Source: Fusarium oxysporum f. sp. lycopersici 4287
Lineage: Eukaryota > Ascomycota > Sordariomycetes > Hypocreales > Nectriaceae
Direction of reading: 5' to 3'
Assembly: GCF_000149955.1 (NCBI RefSeq)
Contig: NC_030993.1
Coordinates: 720,068-784,067 of the forward strand
DNA: 64,000 bases
This document shows positions 55,698 through 64,000 of the stretch, one piece after another. The position numbers and the translations under genes are program-made. The notes under the pieces were generated by a model. That model did no database searches. It was not told the origin of the DNA and was given only the letters and a program-made list of their open reading frames with translations. Numbering within the stretch: position 1 is the first letter of the stretch; each line of letters opens with the position of its first letter.

Positions 55698-55832
55698 AGG
55701 AAGCAAGAAGACTTTAGACCATAAAACAGGATGCAAAAATCAACTCATTAAAGAGTCCTATAAGCTCGTACTGATCTTTACCTAAATCTTTTGTCGCTTA
55801 GGATCCAGGTGTCAAGCTCTTTTACCTCGTCT
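55698..55832. repeat. MITE-like repeat, copy D
   Basis: Left end AGGAAGCAAGAAGACTTTA, inner CTGATCTTTACCTAAATC and CGCTTAGGATCC, right end TCAAGCTCTTTTACCTCGTCT. About 135 bp, the same size as copy C, with substitutions throughout. Confidence 0.55.
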
Positions 55833-57862
55833 ACCTTAAGCAGCATGCTGAACAACATCAATGCGGTCAAGGCAGTTTCCATTAATTGGACGTCTGGAGC
55901 TTCTGCATCTTATGATTAGGCAGCATTTACGAAAGGGAATTCGTTGACCAAGCCGAGAGAGACCAGTCACGAGGACCCCTCGAAGTCCCTAATTATCGCG
56001 ATGTCGCCGTCCTGACTGGTGGCTCTCCTTCATGCTCAAGGTCAAGATGCCCAGAAAGCCCAGACTAACGAATTCCTGATCCTCAATCCCATCCCCATTG
56101 TATTGGTAATGTATTCCCGAGGTCTTCACCGAATGTCATGACGCAACACGCAAGCAAAATCGCATTGACCGACGTCGACAAAACATCCAACTCATCACCT
56201 GCAAGGCGTCCAATGTCTCAGCCCGTATCAACATTTTTCCACATTCCCAATCACCACTGCCATTCTTAACACTCTCTGCCGATCACCCATCCGTAACCGG
56301 CTTCACTTGTGCACATGACCAAGCCACCGATCGTCAAGGTGCATAAACAGCGTCACATTGTTAAAAAAAACATGTGAAGTTCAATTTTCGCAATCGATAC
56401 GACTCTATTGGTTCCGATGTCGGGCGCGTCGTCTGTCTCAAACAACATCTCTTTAATGGGCATAAGGAAAAGATAGGCGTTTATAAAAAGAAAGGGTTTT
56501 GGAACATGCAGTGATTTGTTGGTGGTTAGAGATTAACTTGCAGCTTTTTGAGGCACAGCTCGTAGGTGGCTGTCTCTTTTTTCGTTCCTGGGCGTGGCAC
56601 CCCAAGAGCCCCCAAAGTTATCATGTGCAGCACGAGACCTCTACCACGACGAGGAATGGTCATGCAAAAAGAGGGTGTTGTCGTTTTATTGCATCAGATG
56701 CACAGAAATCTGATCTGGATGAAACCCTCGGCTGCTCATCCTATCTTCACATGCTGCGAAATACACTGATGATAGGTGCTCGATGATTCAGGCACAGGCA
56801 CAGGTACAAAGTGAGTTGTCATGCATCTTCTTTTTCTGGGGATCCCCTATCAACAGGTTCCAAGCGCTCGCCAAGACCTGTACCCCATTCACGATTCCTC
56901 TCGTAACTGAACCCCATTTTCAGCGACGGCGTCAAAATACCTTAGTAGCCACGGGAAGACCCGGCGTACAAAGAGAGGTCTGTGTTTCAGACGCTGGGAT
57001 CACACCCCGCGATTGAGTGATTTTAGGCGCTCTGTGAAACTGGTCTGTGACTTCTGGATCGAAGCTGATCAGTGCGAAAAAGAACGGACGAAAATGAGAC
57101 CTTGGATGATTTGCATATCAGGTTCAGCTATTGACGGGTCGATTGTATGCAGGCATGGATGGGTTATGCATCGGTATTTGTGTCCCACTTGATGTTTGAC
57201 ACGTGGATACCTTGAAGCATAATGAACTTGAGACTGTGATCATGAATATCACTCAGTCGGCTTTGTGAGTACATTATTCAGCTACTATGGATGGCAAGGC
57301 TTCAAGTCTTGTGCAATCCTACAGAGAAACAGAGCACGGCGTAGAGAGTGTAAACGCCAGCGGACGGACCGACAGAAAAAAGGCGCAGCAACGCGAGAGC
57401 GGGCCGCCCAAAAGCCAAGTCCCAATTAACCCCTGTCGCTCGCCTGCGTGACGTGGGACCAACCCTGCTAGACCCCTTCTAACTTGTTTGTGTCAAAAGA
57501 GGTGTAGAGGAAAAATTGTCAGTCCCTGCAGACGTATCGATAGACTGCTTATTCCTTCAACCCTTTCGGTATGTTTGTTCCGTAGCCCGCCGACTTGTGC
57601 TGTTCCTGAGCTGATAAAAATACAGAGGCGAGGAGGAGTCAGAGACACTAGAGGCGGGCATCATGCCGGGCCACCCCCAGACACTCGGACTCTTTTGTGT
57701 CGGGGGATACAGTGATACAAGCCCATGTCTCTCATTCTCACTCTCATGAAGCAGAGCTGAGCATGTGAAGATGAATATCCAACACTGGTCCTACAAGCCG
57801 TCCACGTCATATGATTCCCTGCTTCACATTCCATACCTTCATATAGAAACATCCTCAATATC

Positions 57863-57898
57863 TTCCCATCGTCTTTGCACTTCCCATCGTCTTTGCAC
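57863..57898. repeat. 18-bp tandem repeat, two units
   Basis: TTCCCATCGTCTTTGCAC occurs twice in a row. Confidence 0.85.
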
Positions 57899-58973
57899 TT
57901 CACATTTTCGCTTTTTCTCGGTCCACCTCTTTCTGCAAAGCCCCATAACTTCCTTTCTCTTCCGGTCCCGCAGCCGATCGCCAACGCGCAAAGCCGTCGT
58001 GGGTCATACCGCAACTCCACCAATTGAGTAACAAAAGAGCTCCACTGGCCTGGCCAAAGTTTGGGTAAGGTGATATTTTTCTTGTGGTGATCGGTTGACG
58101 GTTTGGACTAACGGATGGGCTTGTTGAAGAGAGAAAAAACAGGACCGAAATTGACTAAAACAACGCACCGCTTGAGATCGTCAATACCATTCGATTCGGG
58201 ATTGTTGACGTGTGATAGAGCAAGGCAGAGCAGATTGAGAGTCAAATAGACAGACACTCATATTGTGTTTGTCTACACTCACTGTGTAGCTGCTTAAGCT
58301 TATTGTTACTCATAATTAACCTCACTTCACTCCAACCCACCAAAACACAAATACTACCCGGCTTTTACTCCCGACTTTCCCACTCACTCACCATTACAAA
58401 ACATTATCCACCGTCAAAACACCAACTCGTCCTATTCATCAACGCTATTCCTTAGGTACATGACACCACCACCGTCGTGCATATCCTTTCACCGCCCAGA
58501 GGCCAATCCAACACCCCTGGTCCCCAGCATCCCGCTTAGAGCCCCTGCTAGGGCCCTGAACTTTTTCTCGACTGGGGGGTTCAACTCGGGTTAAGTTAAA
58601 TAACAAGAGAAGGCAGACCGCAACTTTTGGTTCTTGTTGTTTCTCCCGCAACCAGGTTTTTTCGCCTTCGCTTCGCTTCACCGCGGAATAGAAGTGGAAA
58701 GCTTATCCCCTTTCTCCTTTTTTATATATTCATTACTTTGTCTCTCGTTTTTTTGTTGGTGACTACGGACCTTGGCTGGACTGGGTCGGAGATTGTGTCT
58801 GCCGTTCTTGGGGGATTATTAGTAAACGGGTGCTGTTGTGAATACCCTCTACCTCATCATACACCCATTTACCTTCTTTTACTGGAACGACACACAACAC
58901 ACTAATCTCACCTTCATTCACCTTGCCTTATACTTCGACTGGTCAGCCTGGTATCGTCGGATGTTCGCCCATC

Positions 58974-59897
58974 ATGGAGGAAAGGTCTGAGTCGCGAGCT
59001 TCAGGTACAACATACCATAGCTTCGCAGACACGGAGTTGTTTGAACCCATGTCTCCCCCTCGACCACCTGTCACCCACGATACAACCAGTCTTCAACACC
59101 TCGAGCATCTTCAACATGAGCTTCAGCGCCAGCAGCGTGAAGCTCCGAGTAGCAAGGACTGGGTGAGAGAGCGTCGACCTGGCACAGCAAAGATGCAGCG
59201 ACAGGATTCGGGCTATGAGTCAAACACGCCCCGACGAACCTCTACTTCTAATACTTCCCACGGCGGGTCTACTATTAACAACGCTCACCTTCTTGTTGGC
59301 CGACGCTCGTCAAATGGTTCTTCCAAGGATGGTAGTGGGAGTGGTAGTAGCAACGGCTCAGGAGTCAGATCTCGTTTCCGAGATCGTCGCCCTTCACTCC
59401 GTCGAGCAGCAAAGACTCACCCCGTTCAACCAACACGCACATCCAACCAATCTCTCCACCTCGTACGCACCGCAACAGCTACTTCTCCACCCAAGCAATC
59501 CGCCGCATTCTTCCACTTCCCATCGCCAGATCCCATCCAGCTCGCCGACACCGTTCCCGACCGCCGCGTTCAACCCACGCCCATTCCCTCACCACCGCCT
59601 CAGACAACACACTACTGGACCAGCGACCGCACCCGCCGTCTTGAATACGCTGCCATCGACGCTGCGACGCGCGGCGTGAAAGGCTGGGTGCTCAGACATC
59701 TTGTCCCGGATTGTTTTGTGTCGTGCGAGAATAAACATGTCTCGTTCGATGATGATTCGGGCAGCGTGAGAAGGTATAGACTTGAACTTGAGGATGATCA
59801 TGCTGAGAAGGCGGGAGGAAAGTCTGTGCGGCGACGCAAGGGATGGAAATTCTGGCGCCGCAGAAAGGTCGATGCTCAACCTACGGCCTACATCTGA
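58974..59897 (+). CDS. low-complexity protein of unknown function, 307 residues
   Basis: The frame is open from before 58923 but its first ATG is at 58974. The protein is rich in Ser, Arg, Gln and Pro. Features are an N-terminal MSPPRPPV block, a Gln/His helix (LQHLEHLQHELQRQQRE), RQDSGYES (a common phospho-site-like motif in fungal proteins), a Ser/Gly run and RFRDRRPSLRRAAK. The more ordered C-terminal part is WTSDRTRRLEYAAIDAATRGVKGWVLRHLVPDCF, ending in a basic Trp-rich tail (KGWKFWRRRK). The C-terminal region is the likely conserved domain in Fusarium. No signal peptide or known domain. Possibly a regulatory or scaffold protein. Confidence 0.7.
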   Translation: MEERSESRASGTTYHSFADTELFEPMSPPRPPVTHDTTSLQHLEHLQHELQRQQREAPSSKDWVRERRPGTAKMQRQDSGYESNTPRRTSTSNTSHGGSTINNAHLLVGRRSSNGSSKDGSGSGSSNGSGVRSRFRDRRPSLRRAAKTHPVQPTRTSNQSLHLVRTATATSPPKQSAAFFHFPSPDPIQLADTVPDRRVQPTPIPSPPPQTTHYWTSDRTRRLEYAAIDAATRGVKGWVLRHLVPDCFVSCENKHVSFDDDSGSVRRYRLELEDDHAEKAGGKSVRRRKGWKFWRRRKVDAQPTAYI

Positions 59898-60411
59898 ACA
59901 AACCCAACCACGAACAAAGAAACACCCCTACACCCGCATATCGCATCGCATCGCATCGTTGGCGTTATATACCCGTTGGCTTTTACATCGAGTTAATTTT
60001 ACAGAAGGACACCTGCATGATACAAGAAGATAATGATTTGATAGCATTCGGAGCGAAAGAAGGAAAGAAAGTATGATCTAGATGAAGAGATGTTGCATGA
60101 AGCTTCTATTCTGGTGAGGGAAGTTTATTCTTTATTTATTTTATTTACCTGCGAGTTACTATTTACCAGATACTTCGGCATTTATTACTATTTATACCAT
60201 AAGCATAGTTAGTATTGTTTAAAGACAAGAATGATTGACTTTTAGGCAAACATGTTGAACCTGGTGAGGTCCGTGACCCGTTGTTCTTTGTTCTCCGGGT
60301 GTTAATAGCTTGGACCGAGCGTTGTTCAAGAGCTTGATGATGATATAATGACCGGGCCTCTCAATTGACCGACCAATTTCTGAATACTGCAATTTTAACA
60401 GCCGATTCATA
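59898..60411. other. intergenic region
   Basis: 514 bp with a (GCATC)-rich stretch (CGCATCGCATCGCATCG near 59943) and AT-rich 3' sequence. No gene. Confidence 0.4.
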
Positions 60412-61803
60412 ATGTCAGAGCCGATCTGCAAGAAACAGCCCATGATGCTCATCTCGCCGAATGAAACGCCGGCCACGAGCCGCTCCGCTTCCGAGGGCCC
60501 ACTCCGGAGGTCAGCTTCGGAGCCTTGTCAAACGATATTCCCAACCCGGCGCAAATCACTAGAATTTGTGGCTCCACTGGCCAGGGAGGAGGAAATTGAT
60601 CGGGAGGTGGAAAAAGTTCCGATGAGTCTTGCGAGGATTGTTGTGAATATGCAGGAGCATTACGCGGCGGAGTCGGAGGCTGAGAGACAAAGAACAGAGG
60701 AGTTGGCGAGTCAGAATGAGGAGATGATGAGGAAGATGGGTGAGATGGAGAGGAGACTGCAGATGCATGTTGTTCTCATGGATGGATTCGTTGGGTTTAT
60801 GAGGGATGTGAAGGAAGGGAAGTTTGCAATTGGCGGAGGTGCTGAAATGGAGATTGCAAAGGCATTTGGGGGAGAACATCTTGCTGAGGTCAGAGGGCTT
60901 GTAGCGGAGAATTACATGCCAGTTCAACAAAGCGTGGAACAGCCGACTACTGAGACTATGGTCTTTTATGATGAAGGTGAGGTTCAAGAAACAGCGGAAG
61001 TCATTCGACACGTGAGCGTTGATGAATCACCATCAACGCCTGACCTGGAAGCACCTCCTGTACGAAGCACTGGACGACGAGCACCAAAACGCAAGAATCC
61101 CCCTTTGAGGCCACATCGAGAGGTCAAGCGACAAACAAGGGCAACTCTACGGAGTGTTCGACTTCGTAATACTTCATCGTGGACTGCCATCAACACGAGG
61201 AATTCTCCGTATGCAGGGGCTGACTTGAGCGGTGGAGAGGACAAGGACCTTGACTTCACTCCTGATCCTGAGGTTGAAGAGGAGGAGGAGGATGAGGAGG
61301 ATGAGGAGCAAGAGGTGGACGATGACAGTGACGATAAGACGGAGGATATCCCAAATGCCCCAGCAACACCATCGTCATCCCTCTCAGACGAAGATCTCGA
61401 AACAACAAAAACACGATACTCCGCCCCTCGCTCCGTTGCATATCGGTACGCCAGCGGTCCACCCAGGCGCAAGTTCAAATACCACCGCATGCCCAAGACC
61501 GTCGCATTAGTATGGCAAGAGTGGAAGCACGGCAGCAACGGAAATCCATCGATTCAATCACTCGAAGAAAAGTACAGCACGAGATGGCGAATGGGAACGT
61601 TGCAGGAGCGCAAGTATGCGAGTAATTACGTTGGTGTGAGACAGAAGGTTGTGAGAAAGGTGGAGGAAATGTGTGAGCAGAAGGGATTGACGCCGGAAAA
61701 GGCTTGTGAGATTTTGGATAGACGGGTTGATGGGAGGATGCAGTTGCTCATGACGGCGTTGAGGAAGGGACAGGATCCGTTGGTGGTTATTCCAAGGAGG
61801 TAG
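60412..61803 (+). CDS. transcription-factor-like protein with GCR1_C domain
   Basis: A single exon of 463 residues. Residues about 75-125 form a Glu/Met-rich coiled coil (AESEAERQRTEELASQNEEMMRK). The middle is basic (RRAPKRKNPPLRPHREVKRQ) and then very acidic (Glu/Asp run near residues 285-310). The C-terminal 100 residues have the GCR1_C signature: TVALVWQEWKHGSNGNPSIQ, LEEKYSTRWR and ERKYASNYVGVRQKVV. This domain binds DNA in yeast Gcr1 and related fungal and transposon-captured proteins. It probably acts in the nucleus. Targets unknown. Confidence 0.75.
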   Translation: MSEPICKKQPMMLISPNETPATSRSASEGPLRRSASEPCQTIFPTRRKSLEFVAPLAREEEIDREVEKVPMSLARIVVNMQEHYAAESEAERQRTEELASQNEEMMRKMGEMERRLQMHVVLMDGFVGFMRDVKEGKFAIGGGAEMEIAKAFGGEHLAEVRGLVAENYMPVQQSVEQPTTETMVFYDEGEVQETAEVIRHVSVDESPSTPDLEAPPVRSTGRRAPKRKNPPLRPHREVKRQTRATLRSVRLRNTSSWTAINTRNSPYAGADLSGGEDKDLDFTPDPEVEEEEEDEEDEEQEVDDDSDDKTEDIPNAPATPSSSLSDEDLETTKTRYSAPRSVAYRYASGPPRRKFKYHRMPKTVALVWQEWKHGSNGNPSIQSLEEKYSTRWRMGTLQERKYASNYVGVRQKVVRKVEEMCEQKGLTPEKACEILDRRVDGRMQLLMTALRKGQDPLVVIPRR

Positions 61804-62180
61804 CTGAGTGAGTCGGCGATGTTGGTCAAAGAGACAGTTGACTTGAATCAGAAGTGAACATTGTTGAGTGAGTAAGTGAACAAGCGAACAAGCCTCATTC
61901 AGGTGTTGTTACAGAGAAGTGTTCGCTGGCCTGAAAGACAGGTCCCTTTCTTCAATGAACGACTTCTTTGACACCCCCTGCAAAACCGACCATTGCTTTA
62001 TCTTCACCACCTGAACAACAATACACCTGCAGAACATGATCTATCATTTCGCCCACAGACCTCAGTACCAATCGTTAAAAGCACTTCATCATGCCATTCT
62101 CTTACTTTATCAGCTTCAATCAGTCTCTCGAAGCTACACAACACGTTACTCACTGACATATTAATACACGCTCCAACACC
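61804..62180. other. intergenic region
   Basis: 377 bp between two same-strand genes, with the short direct repeat GAGTAAGTGAACAAGCGAACAAGC near 61868-61891. Nothing else seen. Confidence 0.35.
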
Positions 62181-63809
62181 ATGTGCTACATACAGGTCAT
62201 CCACATCACGCGCTGCGAGACCCGTCGTCCAGCGATCATCAACACTACTACCGGCGAAACAGTCTACCATCCGCTCGAACCACCTGGGAACTGCGAGCAC
62301 CACCGGCCATTTCGCGACGCAACATGTCCTTACCATGGCGACTGCTGCTCACCCGGGCAGATCTTCTTCTGCAATGCAAAAGATACGCGGGATATATGTC
62401 GTGGAAGGCAGGCCTACCACATAAATATTCATCCTCACTACATGTACGAATCCGGTGTACTACACCAAATGGAACCCATTGAGGATTGGGCGATCCTCGA
62501 GATGAACACGGATGTTTTCGCGTACGAGGAGGATATTCGGTATCAGTTCTTTGAAGCCGGCGCGGCGATGTATGAGCTTGAGCAGGACGCCGAGAAGCTT
62601 GTTGAGTATATCCTCCTCAACCAGACAGGCTGTCCCGAGGAAGAGGCAGATCTGTTCATTGAACATGGCGATCTCTACGAGATGTGGAGTGAAGCTCATC
62701 ATCAGTTTGTGGGATTGATGGAAGCGTGGGAGATTCTGGCGAATGTAGGCTGTATGGAAGTCTGCCCAGCTTCTCTCCTGCGCGTCCATCCCTGGGGAGA
62801 TTGCTTCCAGGAATGTCATACGCTACAGAAAGGGTTTCCGCAATTCAATTGTATTCCGTTTGCTTGGGTCGATAATCTTGACCGGCAGGATGATATTCTG
62901 CGATGGCATCCTTATTACGCCCAGTACCGAGCTCCTCGTCCTGAACCTGCGAAGGACGACACGCTTTGGACATCGCCTGCGCCACCTAACGTGAGACCGT
63001 ATTCTCCTAAACCCCCTGCTACGTGGGATCCTGAAGATCAGGAGAAGATTGAGGTGCTGCCTTATCCTGGACAATGGGCGGACGTGTTTGATGACAAGGC
63101 TCGACGACTGGCTCGGATTGAAGCTGAGCCTTCTGGGCAACCCAATTCATCGCTCTCGTCGAGTTCGGGACCAGAAATTCCTCCATGGGTCATTCCTTAT
63201 GGTCAGGAACCGGATATGGGATGGCAGGATATTGATTGGCACAACTGCACTACCATTATTGAACCGCCTATGAGCCCGAAGACTCTTCCGTGCGAGGGAG
63301 TGGTTCACCGGGTCATGCCTCCGAAGGACAGTTACATGAGCCCTAGGGACGTGCCTAAAAGTCCGACAGCTCTTCCATACAGGGGAGAGGCTGAACAGGT
63401 CATTCCCCCATGGCAAACTCAACCTATATCTAAGGATGTCATGCCTGGGAACCTGTTTAGCGATCAGCACGAGGCTCCATGGAATGATTATAGCTTCACT
63501 GGAACGGAGAAACTGGCAGAGCAGGAGTTTCTCCATGTCCCTTCACCAGTGGAGGATCTTCAAACCATTGCACCTAATGCAAAGCAGAGCTTGAAGAGGA
63601 AGAGTGAAGAGGATTTGGATGGGGAGATTGAGAGGAAGAGGCCGAAGGGGGTGGAGAAACCGGCAGAGCAGGCGTTTCTTCATGCCCCTTCACCAATTGG
63701 GTACCTTCAGATCGCTGTATGTAGAGCGCTGGAGACACTGAAGAGAAGGAGTGAAGATGATTTGGACGGGGAGAATGAGGGAAAGAAGCCGAGAATTTGC
63801 ACTATTTGA
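62181..63809 (+). CDS. unknown protein with Cys-rich N terminus and C-terminal 49-residue duplication
   Basis: A single exon of 542 residues. The N-terminal 75 residues are Cys/His-rich (CYIQVIHITRCETRR, NCEHHRPF, CPYHGDCCSPG, FFCNAKDT) and may bind zinc; this start resembles a family of short fungal proteins. The centre is acidic and helical (residues about 100-200), then Pro/Trp-rich with a degenerate repeat (MSPKTLPCEG... and KSPTALPYRG...). The C terminus has two 49-residue units, each with AEQ[EA]FLH[VA]PSP and LKR[KR]SE[ED]DLDGE followed by a Lys/Arg cluster that looks like a nuclear signal. Function unknown. It follows the GCR1_C gene on the same strand. Confidence 0.75.
   Translation: MCYIQVIHITRCETRRPAIINTTTGETVYHPLEPPGNCEHHRPFRDATCPYHGDCCSPGQIFFCNAKDTRDICRGRQAYHINIHPHYMYESGVLHQMEPIEDWAILEMNTDVFAYEEDIRYQFFEAGAAMYELEQDAEKLVEYILLNQTGCPEEEADLFIEHGDLYEMWSEAHHQFVGLMEAWEILANVGCMEVCPASLLRVHPWGDCFQECHTLQKGFPQFNCIPFAWVDNLDRQDDILRWHPYYAQYRAPRPEPAKDDTLWTSPAPPNVRPYSPKPPATWDPEDQEKIEVLPYPGQWADVFDDKARRLARIEAEPSGQPNSSLSSSSGPEIPPWVIPYGQEPDMGWQDIDWHNCTTIIEPPMSPKTLPCEGVVHRVMPPKDSYMSPRDVPKSPTALPYRGEAEQVIPPWQTQPISKDVMPGNLFSDQHEAPWNDYSFTGTEKLAEQEFLHVPSPVEDLQTIAPNAKQSLKRKSEEDLDGEIERKRPKGVEKPAEQAFLHAPSPIGYLQIAVCRALETLKRRSEDDLDGENEGKKPRICTI
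63507..63800 (+). repeat. 147-bp tandem duplication inside the last gene
   Basis: Two in-frame units starting at 63507 and 63654. Unit 2 keeps the AEQ-FLH-PSP and KR-SE-DLDGE elements of unit 1 but with many substitutions, so the duplication is not recent. Confidence 0.75.
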
Positions 63810-63830
63810 GGAGTTCATGGAGTGGATTTT

Positions 63831-63880
63831 GGGAGTTCTAGGAGTTTAGGGGCCTAGGAGTTAGGGAGTTAGGGAGTTCG
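63831..63880. repeat. GAGTTAGG-type simple repeat in the 3' region
   Basis: Several imperfect units of GGGAGTT(C/T)(T)AGG directly after the stop codon of the last gene. Confidence 0.6.
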
Positions 63881-64000
63881 TGTGTTTGGGATAAAAGGGA
63901 TTGGGCATGGCATAGATTGTGAATAACATATAAAAATGGTGGGAAACATATGAGCAGTTTGATCGTGAGAAAAGTGATTGTCTCTATTGATGCTTTACGA

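Larger units (their letters stand above)
55239..58973. other. 3.7-kb intergenic region upstream of an unknown protein gene
   Basis: Both flanking genes start here in opposite directions. No coding gene is supported. It holds MITE-like copy D, an 18-bp tandem repeat (57863-57898) and, from about 58320, a long C-rich, AC/CT-rich sequence typical of a Fusarium 5' leader. Confidence 0.4.

Overview
The window is nuclear DNA of a filamentous ascomycete, almost certainly Fusarium and most likely the F. oxysporum species complex. Genes are split by 45-65 nt introns (a few of 124-135 nt) with GTANGT donors, CTRAY branch sites and YAG acceptors. A GH7 endoglucanase at 18561-19898 agrees with what I remember of F. 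oxysporum endoglucanase I, with its catalytic glutamates falling at mature positions 197 and 202. I see no prokaryotic operons, CRISPR arrays, rRNA or convincing tRNA genes. All homology statements come from recognising motifs by eye; no search was run.

Layout. (1) 1-1.5 kb: the 3' end of a DUF6546-like gene, then a small secreted protein. (2) 2.6-9.8 kb: a four-gene block that looks catabolic, with a Gfo/Idh/MocA dehydrogenase, a DUF3425 bZIP-type regulator, an MFS permease and a CocE/NonD (S15-type) hydrolase. (3) 10.0-11.5 kb: a broken kinase-like gene, with a poly(A)-tailed retroelement flanked by a perfect 13-bp target-site duplication at its stop codon. (4) 12.4-16.8 kb: a seven-exon tyrosine-decarboxylase-like PLP enzyme, tail to tail with an alpha/beta hydrolase. 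(5) 18.5-21.4 kb: the GH7 endoglucanase and an HNH-domain protein. (6) 21.4-24.5 kb: gene-poor sequence, then a DUF2278 gene with two frameshifts. (7) 26.2-31.1 kb: a 2EXR protein, a BTB protein with a cysteine-rich tail, a decayed unknown gene and a 70-residue spliced protein. (8) 31.2-38.6 kb: a TauD-type dioxygenase divergent from a Dal5-type permease, a PTH11/rhodopsin-type membrane protein and an O-methyltransferase. (9) 38.7-48.0 kb: GH75 chitosanase, GH5 glucanase, a frameshifted GST, a membrane protein and acetyl-CoA hydrolase (ACH1). (10) 49.4-52.7 kb: three tandem copies of an unrecognised gene family, one intact and two broken. (11) 53.3-55.2 kb: a ferric-reductase-type protein with a His-rich N terminus. 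(12) 59-63.8 kb: three intact nuclear-looking or unknown proteins, one with a GCR1_C-like DNA-binding domain.

Themes. Several genes serve plant cell wall or fungal wall polymers (GH7, GH5, GH75) and nutrient scavenging (TauD, MFS permeases, ferric reductase). Others are plausible host-interaction or signalling factors (secreted small protein, PTH11-like protein). About half a dozen genes carry frameshifts or stop codons, and at least two mobile-element families (a retroelement and a MITE-like repeat with four copies) lie in the same stretch, so this is partly an accessory, actively decaying region. Some of the single-base frameshifts could instead be assembly errors.
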